A stretch of 64,000 nucleotides of DNA from Chachezhania sediminis (GCF_009765275.1 NZ_VOPH01000002.1:434001-498000); one strand, 5' to 3'; numbered from the stretch's first letter, positions 1 to 9,868 are shown. Notes: generated from the sequence alone by a model not told the origin. Numbers and translations: made by a program.

Positions 1-335
1 GCGTCGCAATCGTGGAACAGCGTCACCTCGTCCCCCAGCGCCGCGCGGGTTGGCGCGGCGGCGATCCCGGGCGAGGCAAGAGAGCCGCGCCAGGCCTCGG
101 GGCGCCAGGCCCAATCGGTGCCGTGGGGGCGGGCGAAGTTGGAGTTTCCGGGTTGCGGCAGGGAAAGCCGTTCGTCGGCGACATGGATCAGCCGGTTGAC
201 ATGGGTGCGCAGCTGCTGCGCGCGGGAGCGTTGGTTCCTCAGGTCCGTCAACAGGGCATCCGGCGCCTGTCGCGCTACCTTTCGCCAGCGCTTGACCGAC
301 AGGGAATGCAGAAACAGATCGTAGAAACTGGGCAT
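1..335 (-). CDS. DUF6478 family protein (partial, runs off the left edge)
   Basis: The gene is read leftward and has no stop inside the window. The first residues are MPSFYDLFLHSLSVKRWRKV, followed by an Arg/Gln-rich helix and then a segment with FARPHGTDWAWRPEAWRGSL. This start, with a short amphipathic helix followed by a Trp/Pro-rich stretch, fits my memory of the DUF6478 family, which is largely restricted to Rhodobacterales and has no known function. About 111 codons are visible; the C-terminal part lies outside. The start ATG is at 333-335, and about 110 bp without a gene separate it from the lipoprotein gene that ends at 444. The family assignment is from recollection of the sequence pattern. 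Confidence 0.6.
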   Translation of the reverse strand, partial: MPSFYDLFLHSLSVKRWRKVARQAPDALLTDLRNQRSRAQQLRTHVNRLIHVADERLSLPQPGNSNFARPHGTDWAWRPEAWRGSLASPGIAAAPTRAALGDEVTLFHDCD

Positions 336-443
336 GTTCGGATCCGTTCAGATTTTCCCGCCGTATCGACGTAACCGTGCGTTTATTCCGGTTTATGAAC
401 TGCAGGCGGGGTCGTCAAACAGGTGGATGTCGCACCAAACACC

Positions 444-1118
444 TCAGCCAGAGGTTTTGGCAATTGTGCCTTCGTTTCGGGCTGCCGATGACGGCTTTGC
501 GGTTGCGGCCGTCGTCCGGCGCGCCAGCTGGCGCAGCGCGCGGGCACCGGCATCGCCCAGGGCGGCGCTGCCCGGGGGGGCGTAGAGCGTCAGCCCGACC
601 AACTGGCCACCGGCGGCAAAGGCCCCGCGCCAGCGCCGCGGGCTGGCCAGGGCCACGTCGCTGCCGGTGTCGTTCACCTGGATCAGGGTCAGGATGCCGT
701 CGTCCGACCGGGTCACGGTGGCGCCACCCTGAAGCCGCGACAGGCGCGCGGCATCCGGCACGGTGGAGCCGTCCTGAAGGGGCGTCGTCGTCACCGCGAT
801 CATCGCCGGCGCCGCCCCAAGCGAGTTCGCGCAGCGCGACATCAGCACGAAGCCCCCGTCATCGACCCGCCGGACCGATCGGCGGTCGACGCAGAATCCG
901 TCCGGGGCGACGATTGTGACCTGCCCACCGGCAAAGGCCACACTGGACGGCGCCAGACCTGCAAGGCCGCCGGCGCCGTCGGTACAGCCCGAAAGGGCAA
1001 GTCCTGCAAGGGCGTAGAGCCCCGCGATACCGCCCCGCGCAACAAGCGGGGCCTTTCCGCGATCCCTTCGGCGGTGCGACCGCGCGACGGGTCCGGTGTT
1101 ACTCGTACTGTTGGTCAC
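444..1118 (-). CDS. Predicted lipoprotein downstream of ilvD, function unknown
   Basis: A 224-residue protein. After an Arg/Lys-rich N-terminus there is a hydrophobic segment ending in a lipobox-like LSGC, with the candidate lipidated cysteine at residue 45, so it is probably a lipoprotein facing the periplasm. The rest is a small domain rich in Val, Ala and Thr with no catalytic motif that I recognise. The gene starts 6 bp after the ilvD stop on the same strand, so it is probably co-transcribed with it. Only one ATG lies ahead of the signal region, so the start at 1118 is the simplest choice although the n-region is unusually long (about 30 residues). The function is unknown. Confidence 0.6.
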   Translation of the reverse strand: MTNSTSNTGPVARSHRRRDRGKAPLVARGGIAGLYALAGLALSGCTDGAGGLAGLAPSSVAFAGGQVTIVAPDGFCVDRRSVRRVDDGGFVLMSRCANSLGAAPAMIAVTTTPLQDGSTVPDAARLSRLQGGATVTRSDDGILTLIQVNDTGSDVALASPRRWRGAFAAGGQLVGLTLYAPPGSAALGDAGARALRQLARRTTAATAKPSSAARNEGTIAKTSG

Positions 1119-1124
1119 CCGGTT

Positions 1125-2888
1125 CTATAGATCCATGTAGTCGTGTTTTTCCGCCGCCCCGCCGGGATGCGTGACTGCCCCCTTGTAGGTGGCCCCCACC
1201 AGCTGGGCGTATTTCCAAAGCGCACCCGAGGCATAGATCGTCTCGCGCGGGCCTGTCCACTGGGCCTTGCGGGCGGCCAGTTCCTCGTCCGTCAGATCGA
1301 CGGAAATCTCGCCGATGGTGGCGTCGATGGTGATCAGGTCGCCGTCCTTCAGCAGGGCGATGGGTCCGCCATGGGCGGCTTCGGGCCCCACATGCCCCAC
1401 GCAGAAGCCGCGCGTCGCGCCGGAAAAGCGGCCGTCGGTGATCAGCGCCACCTTCTTGCCCATGCCCTGACCGGACAGGGCCGCGGTGGTGGCCAGCATT
1501 TCCCGCATGCCGGGCCCGCCGGACGGGCCTTCGTTGCGGATGACGATGACCTCGCCTTCCTTGTAGGTGCGGGCCTTCACGGCGGCAAAAGCGTCTTCTT
1601 CGCATTCGAAGACCCGTGCCGGGCCCACGAAACGCTGGTGCTGGGTGTCGATACCCGCCACCTTCACGATGGCGCCTTCAGGTGCAAGGTTGCCCTTCAG
1701 GCCCACGACGCCGCCGGTCTTGGTCAGCGGCGTTTCGATCGGATAGATCACGCGGCCGTCGGCCTCGCGGCTGATGCGGTCCAGTTCCTCGCCGATGGTG
1801 CGGCTGGTGGCGGTCATGCAATCCTCGTGGATCAGGCCCGCCTTGCGCAGTTCCTTCATCACGACTGGGATACCGCCCGCGTCATAAAGATCCTTGGCCA
1901 CGTATTGTCCGCCCGGCTTCAGGTCGACGAAATAGGGCGTGTCGCGGAAGATCTCGCACACATCGTCCAGGAAAAAATCGATCCCCGCCTCGTGCGCGAT
2001 GGCCGGCAGGTGCAGGCCGGCATTGGTCGACCCGCCGGTACAGGCCACGACGCGCGCGGCGTTTTCCAGCGACTTGCGCGTAACCACGTCGCGCGCGCGG
2101 ATGTTCTTTTCGATCAGGTCCATGACCGCCTGGCCCGACGCTTCGGCATATTGATCGCGCGATTCATAGGGCGCGGGCATGCCGGAGGAGTTCATCAGTG
2201 CCAGCCCGATGGCCTCGGACACGCAGGCCATGGTATTGGCGGTAAACTGGCCGCCGCAGGCGCCCGCCGACGGGCAGGCGACCCGTTCCAGCATGTCCAG
2301 CGCGGCATCCGACATCTCGGCGTTCTGGTGGCGGCCCACCGCTTCGAACATGTCCTGGACGGTCAGGTCGCGGCTGCGAAAATCTTCCGGGATCTCGGCC
2401 ACCTGGGGCGCCTTGCCCGGCAGGATCGAGCCGCCGTAGATGAACACCGACGGCACGTTCAGCCGGACCATGGCCATCATCATGCCGGGCAGGGACTTGT
2501 CGCAGCCGGCAAGGCCCACGATGGCGTCATAGCAATGGCCGCGCATCGTCAGTTCTACCGTGTCGGCAATCGCCTCGCGCGACGCCAGCGAGGACCGCAT
2601 CCCTTCGTGCCCCATGGCGATGCCGTCGGTCACGGTGATGGTGGTGAACTCGCGCGGCGTGCCGGATGCCGCCTTCACGCCCAGCTTCACGGCCTGGGCC
2701 TGCCGGTTCAGGGCGATGTTGCAGGGCGCGGCCTCGTTCCAGCAGGTGGCGACGCCGACCAGGGGCTGGTGGATCTCCTCCTCGGACATGCCCATGGCAT
2801 AGTAGTAGGACCGGTGCGGCGCACGCTCGGGCCCTTCGGTCACATGTCGGCTGGGCAGCTTCGACTTGTCGAACTTGCGCTTGAGCAC
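1125..2888 (-). CDS. ilvD: Dihydroxy-acid dehydratase
   Basis: IlvD converts 2,3-dihydroxy-3-methylbutanoate or -pentanoate to the 2-keto acids of valine and isoleucine synthesis in the cytoplasm, using an iron-sulfur cluster. The conserved cysteine motifs are all present: CWNEAAPCN near residue 49, GCDKSLPG, and PSAGACGGQFTAN. The C-terminal half has the family signatures GGSTNAGLHLPA, GPSGGPGMREML and DGRFSGATRG. I chose the GTG at 2886-2888 as the start because an AGGGAGG ribosome site lies 7-8 bp upstream and homologues begin at this residue (LKRKFDKSKLPSRHVTEGP); a further in-frame ATG at 2927 would add 13 unconserved residues. This gives 587 residues, normal for the family. It is the first gene of a two-gene unit with the lipoprotein gene. 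Confidence 0.96.
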   Translation of the reverse strand: MLKRKFDKSKLPSRHVTEGPERAPHRSYYYAMGMSEEEIHQPLVGVATCWNEAAPCNIALNRQAQAVKLGVKAASGTPREFTTITVTDGIAMGHEGMRSSLASREAIADTVELTMRGHCYDAIVGLAGCDKSLPGMMMAMVRLNVPSVFIYGGSILPGKAPQVAEIPEDFRSRDLTVQDMFEAVGRHQNAEMSDAALDMLERVACPSAGACGGQFTANTMACVSEAIGLALMNSSGMPAPYESRDQYAEASGQAVMDLIEKNIRARDVVTRKSLENAARVVACTGGSTNAGLHLPAIAHEAGIDFFLDDVCEIFRDTPYFVDLKPGGQYVAKDLYDAGGIPVVMKELRKAGLIHEDCMTATSRTIGEELDRISREADGRVIYPIETPLTKTGGVVGLKGNLAPEGAIVKVAGIDTQHQRFVGPARVFECEEDAFAAVKARTYKEGEVIVIRNEGPSGGPGMREMLATTAALSGQGMGKKVALITDGRFSGATRGFCVGHVGPEAAHGGPIALLKDGDLITIDATIGEISVDLTDEELAARKAQWTGPRETIYASGALWKYAQLVGATYKGAVTHPGGAAEKHDYMDL

Positions 2889-3082
2889 GGGCGGCCTCCC
2901 TCTTCCTTGCGTGTCCCGAACGGGCATAGCCTGTCCGGGACGGTCCGTACAAGCATCATGGCCGGACGGGCAGGGCGGGCGCCAGCCCCCTGGGCCGGAG
3001 TACCTTTCAGCCGCCTGCCGCAGTGATTAGGTTCACCGGGCGCTTCGCACCGCGCCCCCGATCCGGACATCTGACCCAGCCC

Positions 3083-3982
3083 ATGGCCAACGACCGCTAT
3101 CCCGAACACGAGATCCTTGTCGGCCCTGTCCGGGCGCGGCCCGAAATCTGGCGGATCCTGGCGACCCTGGCGGCGGCCTTCGTGGCGTTCTATGGCCTTG
3201 ATTCCCTACTGAACGGCGTACTGTCGGCCGTCCTGCGGGACCGCTGGTGGACCTGGCTGCGCGATGACGGGCTGACCGGGTCGACGGCGCCGGGGCTTCT
3301 GATCCTGCTGTACTGGTTCGGGGTGATGGGTGTGGCGCTGGCCCTTGGTGTCCGGCTGGTTCAGGCGCGCGGGCCGCAGACGCTGCTTGGCCCCGCGTCG
3401 CTCTTCGTCCCGCAATTCGTGCGGGTCTTCCTGTACTGCGCGGGCGTCACGGCCGTCATCGGCATCCTTCCGCCCTACGATTTCGGCGATCCGCTGGTGC
3501 CCAACATGGAGCTTGGCCGCTGGATCGCCTTCCTGCCGCTGGCCATCCCGGCGGTTCTGGTCCAGGTCGGCACCGAGGAGGTCATCTTTCGCGGCTTCCT
3601 GCAGCAAAGCCTGGCCGCGCGCTTCAACCGGCCCTGGGTCTGGATGGCCGTGCCTTCGGCCCTGTTCGCCTTGGGCCATTATGCGCCGGACGAAATGGGC
3701 GACAGCGCGGTGCTTTACGTCCTGTGGTCCTTCACTTTCGGCGTGCTGATGGCGGACCTGACGGCACGGGCCGGCACGCTGGGCCCGGCCATCGCCGTGC
3801 ATTTCGTCAACAATCTGGTGGCGATCCTGTTCATTTCGCTGCCCGACAGCCTGAACGGACTGGCGCTTTACCTCACGCCCTACGATCTGAGCGAAGGGGT
3901 CGATGCGCAGGGCTGGCTGCTGGTCGACCTTGCCGGCATCATCGTCATGTGGCTGGCCGCGCGGCTGGCGCTGCGGCGATGA
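3083..3982 (+). CDS. CPBP-family intramembrane metalloprotease
   Basis: A polytopic membrane protein of about 299 residues with at least six hydrophobic segments. The CPBP (CAAX protease and bacteriocin-processing, Abi) signature is present: TEEVIFRGFL near residue 164 supplies the paired glutamates and arginine, LFALGHYAP supplies the first histidine, and AIAVHFVNNLVAIL supplies the last motif. Family members are membrane-embedded glutamate-type proteases; the substrate here is unknown. The start at 3083 (MANDRYPEHEIL) is preferred because the upstream in-frame residues look like untranslated leader, but no clear ribosome site is visible. The gene diverges from ilvD and is followed after 100 bp by accD. 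Confidence 0.85.
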   Translation: MANDRYPEHEILVGPVRARPEIWRILATLAAAFVAFYGLDSLLNGVLSAVLRDRWWTWLRDDGLTGSTAPGLLILLYWFGVMGVALALGVRLVQARGPQTLLGPASLFVPQFVRVFLYCAGVTAVIGILPPYDFGDPLVPNMELGRWIAFLPLAIPAVLVQVGTEEVIFRGFLQQSLAARFNRPWVWMAVPSALFALGHYAPDEMGDSAVLYVLWSFTFGVLMADLTARAGTLGPAIAVHFVNNLVAILFISLPDSLNGLALYLTPYDLSEGVDAQGWLLVDLAGIIVMWLAARLALRR

Positions 3983-4081
3983 TCGGGACCCCCGATTGAT
4001 TTCACCCCTTGGGCGGTCTATCTGGTGCCCGTCAAGGCGGAGCCACGGGTCCGCGCAACATGGATCGAGTGGAAAACGGCG

Positions 4082-5074
4082 ATGAACTGGATTACCAACT
4101 ACGTCCGGCCGCGCATCAACTCCATCTTCTCCCGTCGGGAGATGCCGGATAACCTGTGGCTGAAGTGCGATAGCTGCGGAACGATGCTGTTCCACCGCGA
4201 ACTGACGGAAAACCTGCACGTCTGCACCCATTGCGGCCATCACATGGCGATCACGCCGCGGGAACGGTTCCACGCCCTGTTCGACGGCGGCACCTTTGCC
4301 GAGATCGCTGTGCCCGAACCGCTGGCGGATCCCCTGGCCTTCCGCGACCAGAAACGCTACCCGGACCGGATGCGCAGCGCGCAGCGCGACACCGGCGAAA
4401 AGGACGCGATGCTGGTCGCGACCGGAGAGATCGGGCGCACGCCCATCGTCGCCGCTGCGCAGGACTTTTCCTTCATGGGCGGGTCGATGGGCATGTATGT
4501 CGGCAACGCCATCATCGCCGCCGCGGAAGAGGCGGTGAAGCTGCGCCGCCCGCTGATCCTCTTTGCCGCCGCCGGCGGTGCGCGGATGCAGGAAGGGATC
4601 CTGTCCCTGATGCAGATGCCCCGGTCGACCGTGGCCGTGCAGATGCTGAAAGAGGCCGGCCTGCCCTATATCGTCGTGCTGACCAATCCGACGACCGGGG
4701 GTGTCACCGCGTCCTACGCGATGCTGGGCGATGTCCAGATCGCCGAACCCGGTGCGCTGATCTGCTTTGCGGGCCCCCGCGTCATCGAACAGACCATCCG
4801 CGAAAAGCTGCCCGAAGGCTTCCAGCGGGCGGAATACCTGCTGGATCACGGCATGCTGGACCGCGTCACCCCCCGCGGCGACATGCGGGAAGAGCTGATT
4901 TCCATCGTCCGGATGCTGCTGGGCCTGCCGCCCGCGATCCGCGGCGACCTGCCGCCGCCGGATGCGTCGGAACTGACCCAGGCGGACACCGCGGCCCCGG
5001 CCGAAACGGCGCCTGCGCCGGAAAAGGCGGCCAAGGACGCGCCCGCCGATCCCAAGAAACCCAAGGCGAAGTGA
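4082..5074 (+). CDS. accD: Acetyl-CoA carboxylase carboxyltransferase subunit beta
   Basis: AccD forms the carboxyltransferase of acetyl-CoA carboxylase with AccA and makes malonyl-CoA for fatty acid synthesis. The N-terminal zinc ribbon is visible at about residues 26-48 as CDSC...CTHC. The carboxyltransferase core has [10 protein letters not shown] and [17 protein letters not shown]. The start at 4082 ([12 protein letters not shown]) matches the usual N-terminus, and residues further upstream in frame are not conserved. The protein is 330 residues; the last 35 or so form an Ala/Pro/Lys-rich tail ending in PKKPKAK that is probably disordered and is common in this order. folC follows after 28 bp, so the two are likely co-transcribed. 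Confidence 0.95.
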   Translation: MNWITNYVRPRINSIFSRREMPDNLWLKCDSCGTMLFHRELTENLHVCTHCGHHMAITPRERFHALFDGGTFAEIAVPEPLADPLAFRDQKRYPDRMRSAQRDTGEKDAMLVATGEIGRTPIVAAAQDFSFMGGSMGMYVGNAIIAAAEEAVKLRRPLILFAAAGGARMQEGILSLMQMPRSTVAVQMLKEAGLPYIVVLTNPTTGGVTASYAMLGDVQIAEPGALICFAGPRVIEQTIREKLPEGFQRAEYLLDHGMLDRVTPRGDMREELISIVRMLLGLPPAIRGDLPPPDASELTQADTAAPAETAPAPEKAAKDAPADPKKPKAK

Positions 5075-5102
5075 TCGCGCCCTCGTGTCGGCAGGAGACG
5101 TC

Positions 5103-6398
5103 GTGCTGAACCCGGTACACTCTGCGTCGCAGGACTCGTCCGAGGCGATCCTGGCGGGCATGATCGGCGTGCACCCCAAGGTCATCGACCTGGGGCTGGG
5201 CCGCATGGAACGGCTGCTGGCCGCACTGGGCAACCCGGAACGGAAGCTGCCGCCGGTGATCCATGTCGCCGGCACCAACGGCAAGGGATCGACCGTCGCC
5301 ATGATGCGTGCCGGGATCGAGGGCGCGGGCAAGACCGTTCATGCCTATACCTCGCCCCACCTTGTCCGTTTCCACGAGCGGATCCGCCTGGCCGGCACCC
5401 TGATCGACGAGGCCGCGCTGGTCGACCTGCTGCACGAATGCAAGGCTGCGAACGGCGACGAGCCCATCACCTTCTTCGAGATCATCACCTGCCTGGCGCT
5501 GCTGGCCTTCTCGCGCCAGCCTGCGGATTACACCCTGCTGGAGGTCGGCATGGGCGGGCGGCTCGATTCCACCAATGTGGTGGACCGTCCGGCCCTGACA
5601 GCGATTGCGCCCGTGTCGATGGACCACCAGCAGAACCTGGGCAACACGATCGAGGAGATCGCGGCCGAAAAGGCCGGGATCCTGAAGCGCGGCGTTCCTT
5701 GTGTCGTGGGCCCCCAGGACGACCGCGCGCTGGAGGTGATCGAACGCCAGGCCGCCCGCGTCGGTGCATCTCTGCTGGTCCATGGCCAGCACTGGCACGC
5801 GTGGACCGAAGGCGGCCGGCTGGTGGTGCAGGACGAAACCGGCCTGGCCGACCTGCCGCTGCCGAACCTTCTGGGCGCGCATCAGATCGACAATGCCGGC
5901 ATGGCCGTCGTGGGCCTCCGCCACCTGGGCTTTGCCGAGGACGCGCTGACCGCTGCCGTCACCCGTGCCGAATGGCCTGCCCGCCTGCAGCGTCTGACCG
6001 CGGGTCCGCTGATCGATGCCGCGCCCAGGGCGCAGCTGTGGCTGGACGGCGGGCATAACCCGGCCGCGGGGCAGGTTCTGGCCAATGCCCTGCAGGCCAT
6101 GCCGAAGATGCCGACCTACCTCGTCTGCGGCATGCTGAACACGAAGGACCCGAAGGGCTTCCTGCGGCCGCTGGCGCCTCTGGCGCAGGCCCTGTTCGCC
6201 GTGGGCATCCCGGAGGAGACGGCGACCCTTCCGGCCGAAGCCACGCGGGAAGCAGCGGATGCCGTGGGCCTGACTGCCGAAACCGCGGACAGCGTCGATG
6301 CGGCCGTGGCACAGATCGTCGCCCGCGACCCCGCGGCGCGGATCCTGATCTGCGGATCGCTGTATCTGGCGGGCCATGTCCTGACCCTTAACCGCTGA
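5103..6398 (+). CDS. folC: Bifunctional folylpolyglutamate synthase/dihydrofolate synthase
   Basis: FolC adds glutamate to dihydropteroate and then further glutamates to folates, using ATP. The Mur-ligase-type P-loop is seen as HVAGTNGKGST near residue 54, with YTSPHLVRFHERI shortly after and VGMGGRLDSTNVV in the central region. DGGHNPAAG in the last third is the C-terminal ligase domain signature. The GTG at 5103 is preferred as the start because AGGAG lies at 5093-5097; an in-frame GTG at 5085 would add six residues but has no ribosome site. This gives 431 residues, within the normal range. The gene lies 28 bp after accD in the same direction, an arrangement common in alphaproteobacteria. 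Confidence 0.94.
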   Translation: MLNPVHSASQDSSEAILAGMIGVHPKVIDLGLGRMERLLAALGNPERKLPPVIHVAGTNGKGSTVAMMRAGIEGAGKTVHAYTSPHLVRFHERIRLAGTLIDEAALVDLLHECKAANGDEPITFFEIITCLALLAFSRQPADYTLLEVGMGGRLDSTNVVDRPALTAIAPVSMDHQQNLGNTIEEIAAEKAGILKRGVPCVVGPQDDRALEVIERQAARVGASLLVHGQHWHAWTEGGRLVVQDETGLADLPLPNLLGAHQIDNAGMAVVGLRHLGFAEDALTAAVTRAEWPARLQRLTAGPLIDAAPRAQLWLDGGHNPAAGQVLANALQAMPKMPTYLVCGMLNTKDPKGFLRPLAPLAQALFAVGIPEETATLPAEATREAADAVGLTAETADSVDAAVAQIVARDPAARILICGSLYLAGHVLTLNR

Positions 6399-6454
6399 TT
6401 GCCGCTCTTTGCGTTGCGGGCTAGGCTTTCGCGACCCCGCGGGAGAACCTGACC

Positions 6455-7321
6455 ATGTTGATACGGATCGGTGACGTCGAGATCTGGCGGATCCTGGAGC
6501 ACGAGTTGGCCATGGCGCCGCTGGTCCGGGTCTATCCGGACCTTGATGGCGACCCGGACGCGCAGGCGCTGTTCCGCGACCTGGCGCCCCGTCAGGTGGA
6601 TGCGGACGGCATGTGGGTCATCCCGGTGCAAAGCTTCCTGCTGAAGTCGCCGTCGCACGTGATCCTGATCGACGCCTGCGTCGGCAACGACAAGTCCGTC
6701 AGCCAGCCCCCCGAATGGGCCAACCGGACCGACGACCGGTTTCTGGCCGGGCTGACGGCGGCCGGGGTGACGCCCGGGGATGTGGATTACGTCCTGTGCA
6801 CCCATCTGCATGTCGACCACACCGGCTGGAACACGCGGCTGCTGGACGGGCGCTGGGTTCCGACCTTCCCGAAGGCGCGTTACCTGCTGCCGGCCGAGGA
6901 CAACGCCCATTTCTCTGTCGCGGGCCCGGACGGTGGGCCCACCCTTTCCTTCAGCGAAAGCGTGGCCCCCGTGATCGCGGCGGGGCAGGCGGATTTCGTG
7001 TCGGGGGCCCATGCGCTGGGCGATCACGTCACGCTGGTGCCGGCCCCGGGGCATACGCCCGGCCATGTCTCGGTCCATATCCAGTCGAACGGCGCGCAGG
7101 CCCTGATCACCGGCGACGCGATGCATTCGCCGGCCCAATGTGCAAGGCCCGACTGGCGCTTTGCCTGGGATGTCGACACCGCGCAGGCGGCCGAGTCGCG
7201 GGTGAAATTCCTGGGCCTTGCGGCCGAAAGCGGCGCCAAGGTGCTGGGCAGCCACTTCCCGCTGCCCTCGGTCGGCAGGGTCACGGCAAAGGGGAACGCG
7301 TTCCGCTTCACCGAAGACTAG
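6455..7321 (+). CDS. MBL-fold metallohydrolase
   Basis: A 288-residue cytoplasmic metallo-beta-lactamase-fold enzyme. The metal-binding signature HLHVDHTGW is at about residues 116-124, GHTPGHVSVH provides the next histidine, TGDAMHSP the bridging aspartate, and LGSHFPLPSVGR the C-terminal histidine. There is no signal peptide. A GGGAG ribosome site precedes the ATG. The family includes lactonases (AHL lactonase-like) and other hydrolases, and the sequence alone does not decide the substrate. It stands alone between folC and zapE; its stop is only 21 bp from the convergent stop of zapE. Confidence 0.88.
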   Translation: MLIRIGDVEIWRILEHELAMAPLVRVYPDLDGDPDAQALFRDLAPRQVDADGMWVIPVQSFLLKSPSHVILIDACVGNDKSVSQPPEWANRTDDRFLAGLTAAGVTPGDVDYVLCTHLHVDHTGWNTRLLDGRWVPTFPKARYLLPAEDNAHFSVAGPDGGPTLSFSESVAPVIAAGQADFVSGAHALGDHVTLVPAPGHTPGHVSVHIQSNGAQALITGDAMHSPAQCARPDWRFAWDVDTAQAAESRVKFLGLAAESGAKVLGSHFPLPSVGRVTAKGNAFRFTED

Positions 7322-7342
7322 TGTCAGGACCCTGGTCCGGGA

Positions 7343-8449
7343 TCACACCTCGGCCTTGCCCCATTCGCGGTCCTGCATCTCGATCAGGCGGCTGACGGTG
7401 CGTTCGAACTCGAACGATCCCTCGCCCTCGACATAGAGCATGTCGGGGGTCGCTGCGGCCGAGCAGACAAGGCGCACCTTCGCCTCGTAGAGCGTGTCGA
7501 CCAGCGTGACGAAACGCTTCGCCTCGTTGAAGTTCGACCGCGACAGGCGGGGAATGCCTTCCAGCACCAGGATGTCGACCGCGTCGGCGACGGCCAGGAA
7601 ATCGGCCGGGCCCAGAGCGTGGCCGCAGAGGTCATAGAACGACGCCCGCGCGCGGCGGTCGCGATAGGCGGGCAGCACCACCTTGCGGCCATAGACGTCC
7701 AGTTCCAGCGGTTCGGTATGACCGCCGGACAGGCCTTCCCAGATCCGGTTGATCTCGGCCCTTGTCTCGGCATTGTCGGGGGTGAAATAGACCTGCGCCA
7801 GGTCGGTGTGCAGCAGACGGTAATCGGTTTCGCTGGCCAGTTCGTGGACGACCATCCTGTCCTTGATCATCTCGATGAACGGAACGAAGAGCTGGCGGTT
7901 CAGACCGTCCTTGTAGAGGTCGTCGGGCGGCCGGTTCGAGGTGGTGACGACCACCACCCCTTCGGCAAAGATCTTTTCGAACAGGCGGCCCACGATCATG
8001 GCGTCGGTGATGTCGGTGATCTGCATCTCGTCGAAGGCCAGCACCTTGACCGAGGATACGACGCTGTCGGCCACGGGGCCGATCGGGTCCTGGATGTGCT
8101 GTTTCCGGGCCGCGTTCATGCCGGCGTGGATTTCCTGCATGAAGGCGTGGAAGTGGACGCGGCGCACGGGGATGTCGTCCAGCGTTTCCACGAAGAGGTC
8201 CATCAGCATCGACTTGCCGCGTCCGACGCCGCCCCACATGTAAAGGCCCTTTGGCGCCTCGGGCACCTTGGCGGTCCGGCGCAGGAAGCCGCGGCGCTGC
8301 GGTTGCGCCGGGGCTGCCCGCAATTCGGTGTGGATCCGGTCCAGTTCCGGCAGCGCGGCCGTCTGTGCGGGATCGGGCTTCAGATCGCCTGCGGCCACCC
8401 GGGCGGCATAAAGCGACGCAACGTCGGAATAGGAACTGGCATCGGTCAT
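7343..8449 (-). CDS. zapE: Cell division protein ZapE (AFG1-like ATPase)
   Basis: A 368-residue AAA-type ATPase. The Walker A motif GGVGRGKS is at residues 73-80 and the Walker B-type motif LAFDEMQI follows, with the family's FHAFMQEIH and TSNRPPDDLY segments (sensor region). In E. coli ZapE associates with the division ring under stress; in mitochondria the relative AFG1 acts in protein quality control. In this bacterium the role is inferred from the family. It is transcribed alone, leftward, and is separated by 177 bp from the divergent MFS gene. Confidence 0.93.
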   Translation of the reverse strand: MTDASSYSDVASLYAARVAAGDLKPDPAQTAALPELDRIHTELRAAPAQPQRRGFLRRTAKVPEAPKGLYMWGGVGRGKSMLMDLFVETLDDIPVRRVHFHAFMQEIHAGMNAARKQHIQDPIGPVADSVVSSVKVLAFDEMQITDITDAMIVGRLFEKIFAEGVVVVTTSNRPPDDLYKDGLNRQLFVPFIEMIKDRMVVHELASETDYRLLHTDLAQVYFTPDNAETRAEINRIWEGLSGGHTEPLELDVYGRKVVLPAYRDRRARASFYDLCGHALGPADFLAVADAVDILVLEGIPRLSRSNFNEAKRFVTLVDTLYEAKVRLVCSAAATPDMLYVEGEGSFEFERTVSRLIEMQDREWGKAEV

Positions 8450-8626
8450 GGCCGAGCCATAGCCCGCGCCGAAGCCGTTGAAAAGCGGCCAAGCCGCCGC
8501 GACCGTATGGGATTTTGCCTACCGGAGGGCAGAGCGTTCACCGGGCGGCATGGGTGCCATTCCAAATCCTGAATTGACCCTTCCTTCACATTCCGTAGTG
8601 TCCGTGCATCTGCAGCAGGAGTTCCC

Positions 8627-9868
8627 ATGGACCGCAGTACCCGTTTCTTCACGCCGGTCCTGGTGGGCGGCTGCATCATCGTTGTCGTCAGTTTCGGCGC
8701 ACGCGCCGGTTTTGGCCTGTTCCAGATTCCGGTTTCGGAAACCTTTGGCTGGCCGCGGGCCGATTTCTCGATGGCGATCGCGATCCAGAACATCGCCTGG
8801 GGCATCGGGCAACCGATCTTCGGCGCCATCGCGGAAAAGCTGGGGGACCGGAAGGCGATCCTGCTGGGGATCGTGCTGTACACGCTGGGCCTTTTCGCAT
8901 CGGCCTTTGCCGTGACGCCGGGCGCGCACCAGTTCCTGAACATGGTGATCGGCTTCGGCATCGCCGGCAGCGGTTTTGGCGTGATCCTGGCCATGGTGGG
9001 GCGCGCGGCGTCCGACAAGAACCGGTCGCTATCGCTGGCGTTGGCCACGGCCGCGGGCAGCGCGGGGCAGGTCTTTGTCCCGCCCTTCACCGAAGGGCTG
9101 ATCGGCAATGTCGGCTGGCAGACGACCTTCATGATCCTGGCGGGGATCGTCGCGGCCTCGGCCCTGATCCTGCCGATGATGAAGACGACGCCTGTCGCCT
9201 CGAAGACGGAGCTGGAATTGAGCATGGGCCAGACCCTTGCCGTCGCCTTCCGCGATCCGTCCTATGTCATGATCTTCCTGGGCTTTTTCAGCTGCGGCTA
9301 TCAGCTGGGCTTCATCACGGCCCACTTCCCCGCCTTCGTGACGGAACTGTGCGGCCCGATTGCGCCGGGTGGGATGCTGGACAGCATCGGCATCAGTTCC
9401 ACCTCGGCGCTGGGGGCGATTTCACTGTCGCTGATCGGGATGGCCAATATCGCGGGCACGTTGCTGGCGGGCTGGGCCGGGAACCACTTTACCAAGAAGT
9501 ACATTCTGGCGCTGATCTACACCCTGCGCACGCTGGTGTCGGCCGCCTTCATCCTTATGCCGATCACGCCGCTGACGGTGATCCTGTTCTCGGTCTCGAT
9601 GGGGTCGCTGTGGCTTGCCACGGTGCCGCTGACCTCGGGGCTGGTGGGCTATATCTACGGCCTGCGCTACATGGGGACGCTTTACGGGTTCGTCTTCTTT
9701 TCGCACCAGCTGGGCAGCTTTCTGGGCGTCTGGCTGGGCGGGCGGATGTACGACATCTATGGCAACTACAACGCCGTCTGGTGGATCGGCGTGGGCGTGG
9801 GCGCGTTTTCGGCACTTGTGCACCTGCCGATCAAGGAACGGCCGAACGCGGGCCTGGTCGCCGCCTGA
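8627..9868 (+). CDS. MFS transporter
   Basis: A 413-residue membrane protein with about 12 hydrophobic segments in two six-helix halves. The loop between helices 2 and 3 reads GAIAEKLGDRKAILLG, the typical major facilitator motif A. The N-terminus resembles the OFA/monocarboxylate-type MFS subgroup (FGLFQIPVSETFGWPRADFSMAIAIQNIAWG), so a small carboxylate is a plausible substrate, but this is inference. The AGGAG ribosome site is followed by ATG at 8627. The gene is monocistronic and ends at a hairpin shared with the convergent ornithine cyclodeaminase-like gene. Confidence 0.9.
   Translation: MDRSTRFFTPVLVGGCIIVVVSFGARAGFGLFQIPVSETFGWPRADFSMAIAIQNIAWGIGQPIFGAIAEKLGDRKAILLGIVLYTLGLFASAFAVTPGAHQFLNMVIGFGIAGSGFGVILAMVGRAASDKNRSLSLALATAAGSAGQVFVPPFTEGLIGNVGWQTTFMILAGIVAASALILPMMKTTPVASKTELELSMGQTLAVAFRDPSYVMIFLGFFSCGYQLGFITAHFPAFVTELCGPIAPGGMLDSIGISSTSALGAISLSLIGMANIAGTLLAGWAGNHFTKKYILALIYTLRTLVSAAFILMPITPLTVILFSVSMGSLWLATVPLTSGLVGYIYGLRYMGTLYGFVFFSHQLGSFLGVWLGGRMYDIYGNYNAVWWIGVGVGAFSALVHLPIKERPNAGLVAA

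Noticed and set aside
1143-3026. Long open frame (627 codons) on the plus strand opposite ilvD
   Set aside because: It is the antisense shadow of a complete ilvD gene; its product is rich in His, Arg and Gly and has no domain.
3206-5332. 708-codon open frame on the minus strand opposite the CPBP protease and accD
   Set aside because: It spans two separate well-supported genes on the other strand and has no recognisable domain.
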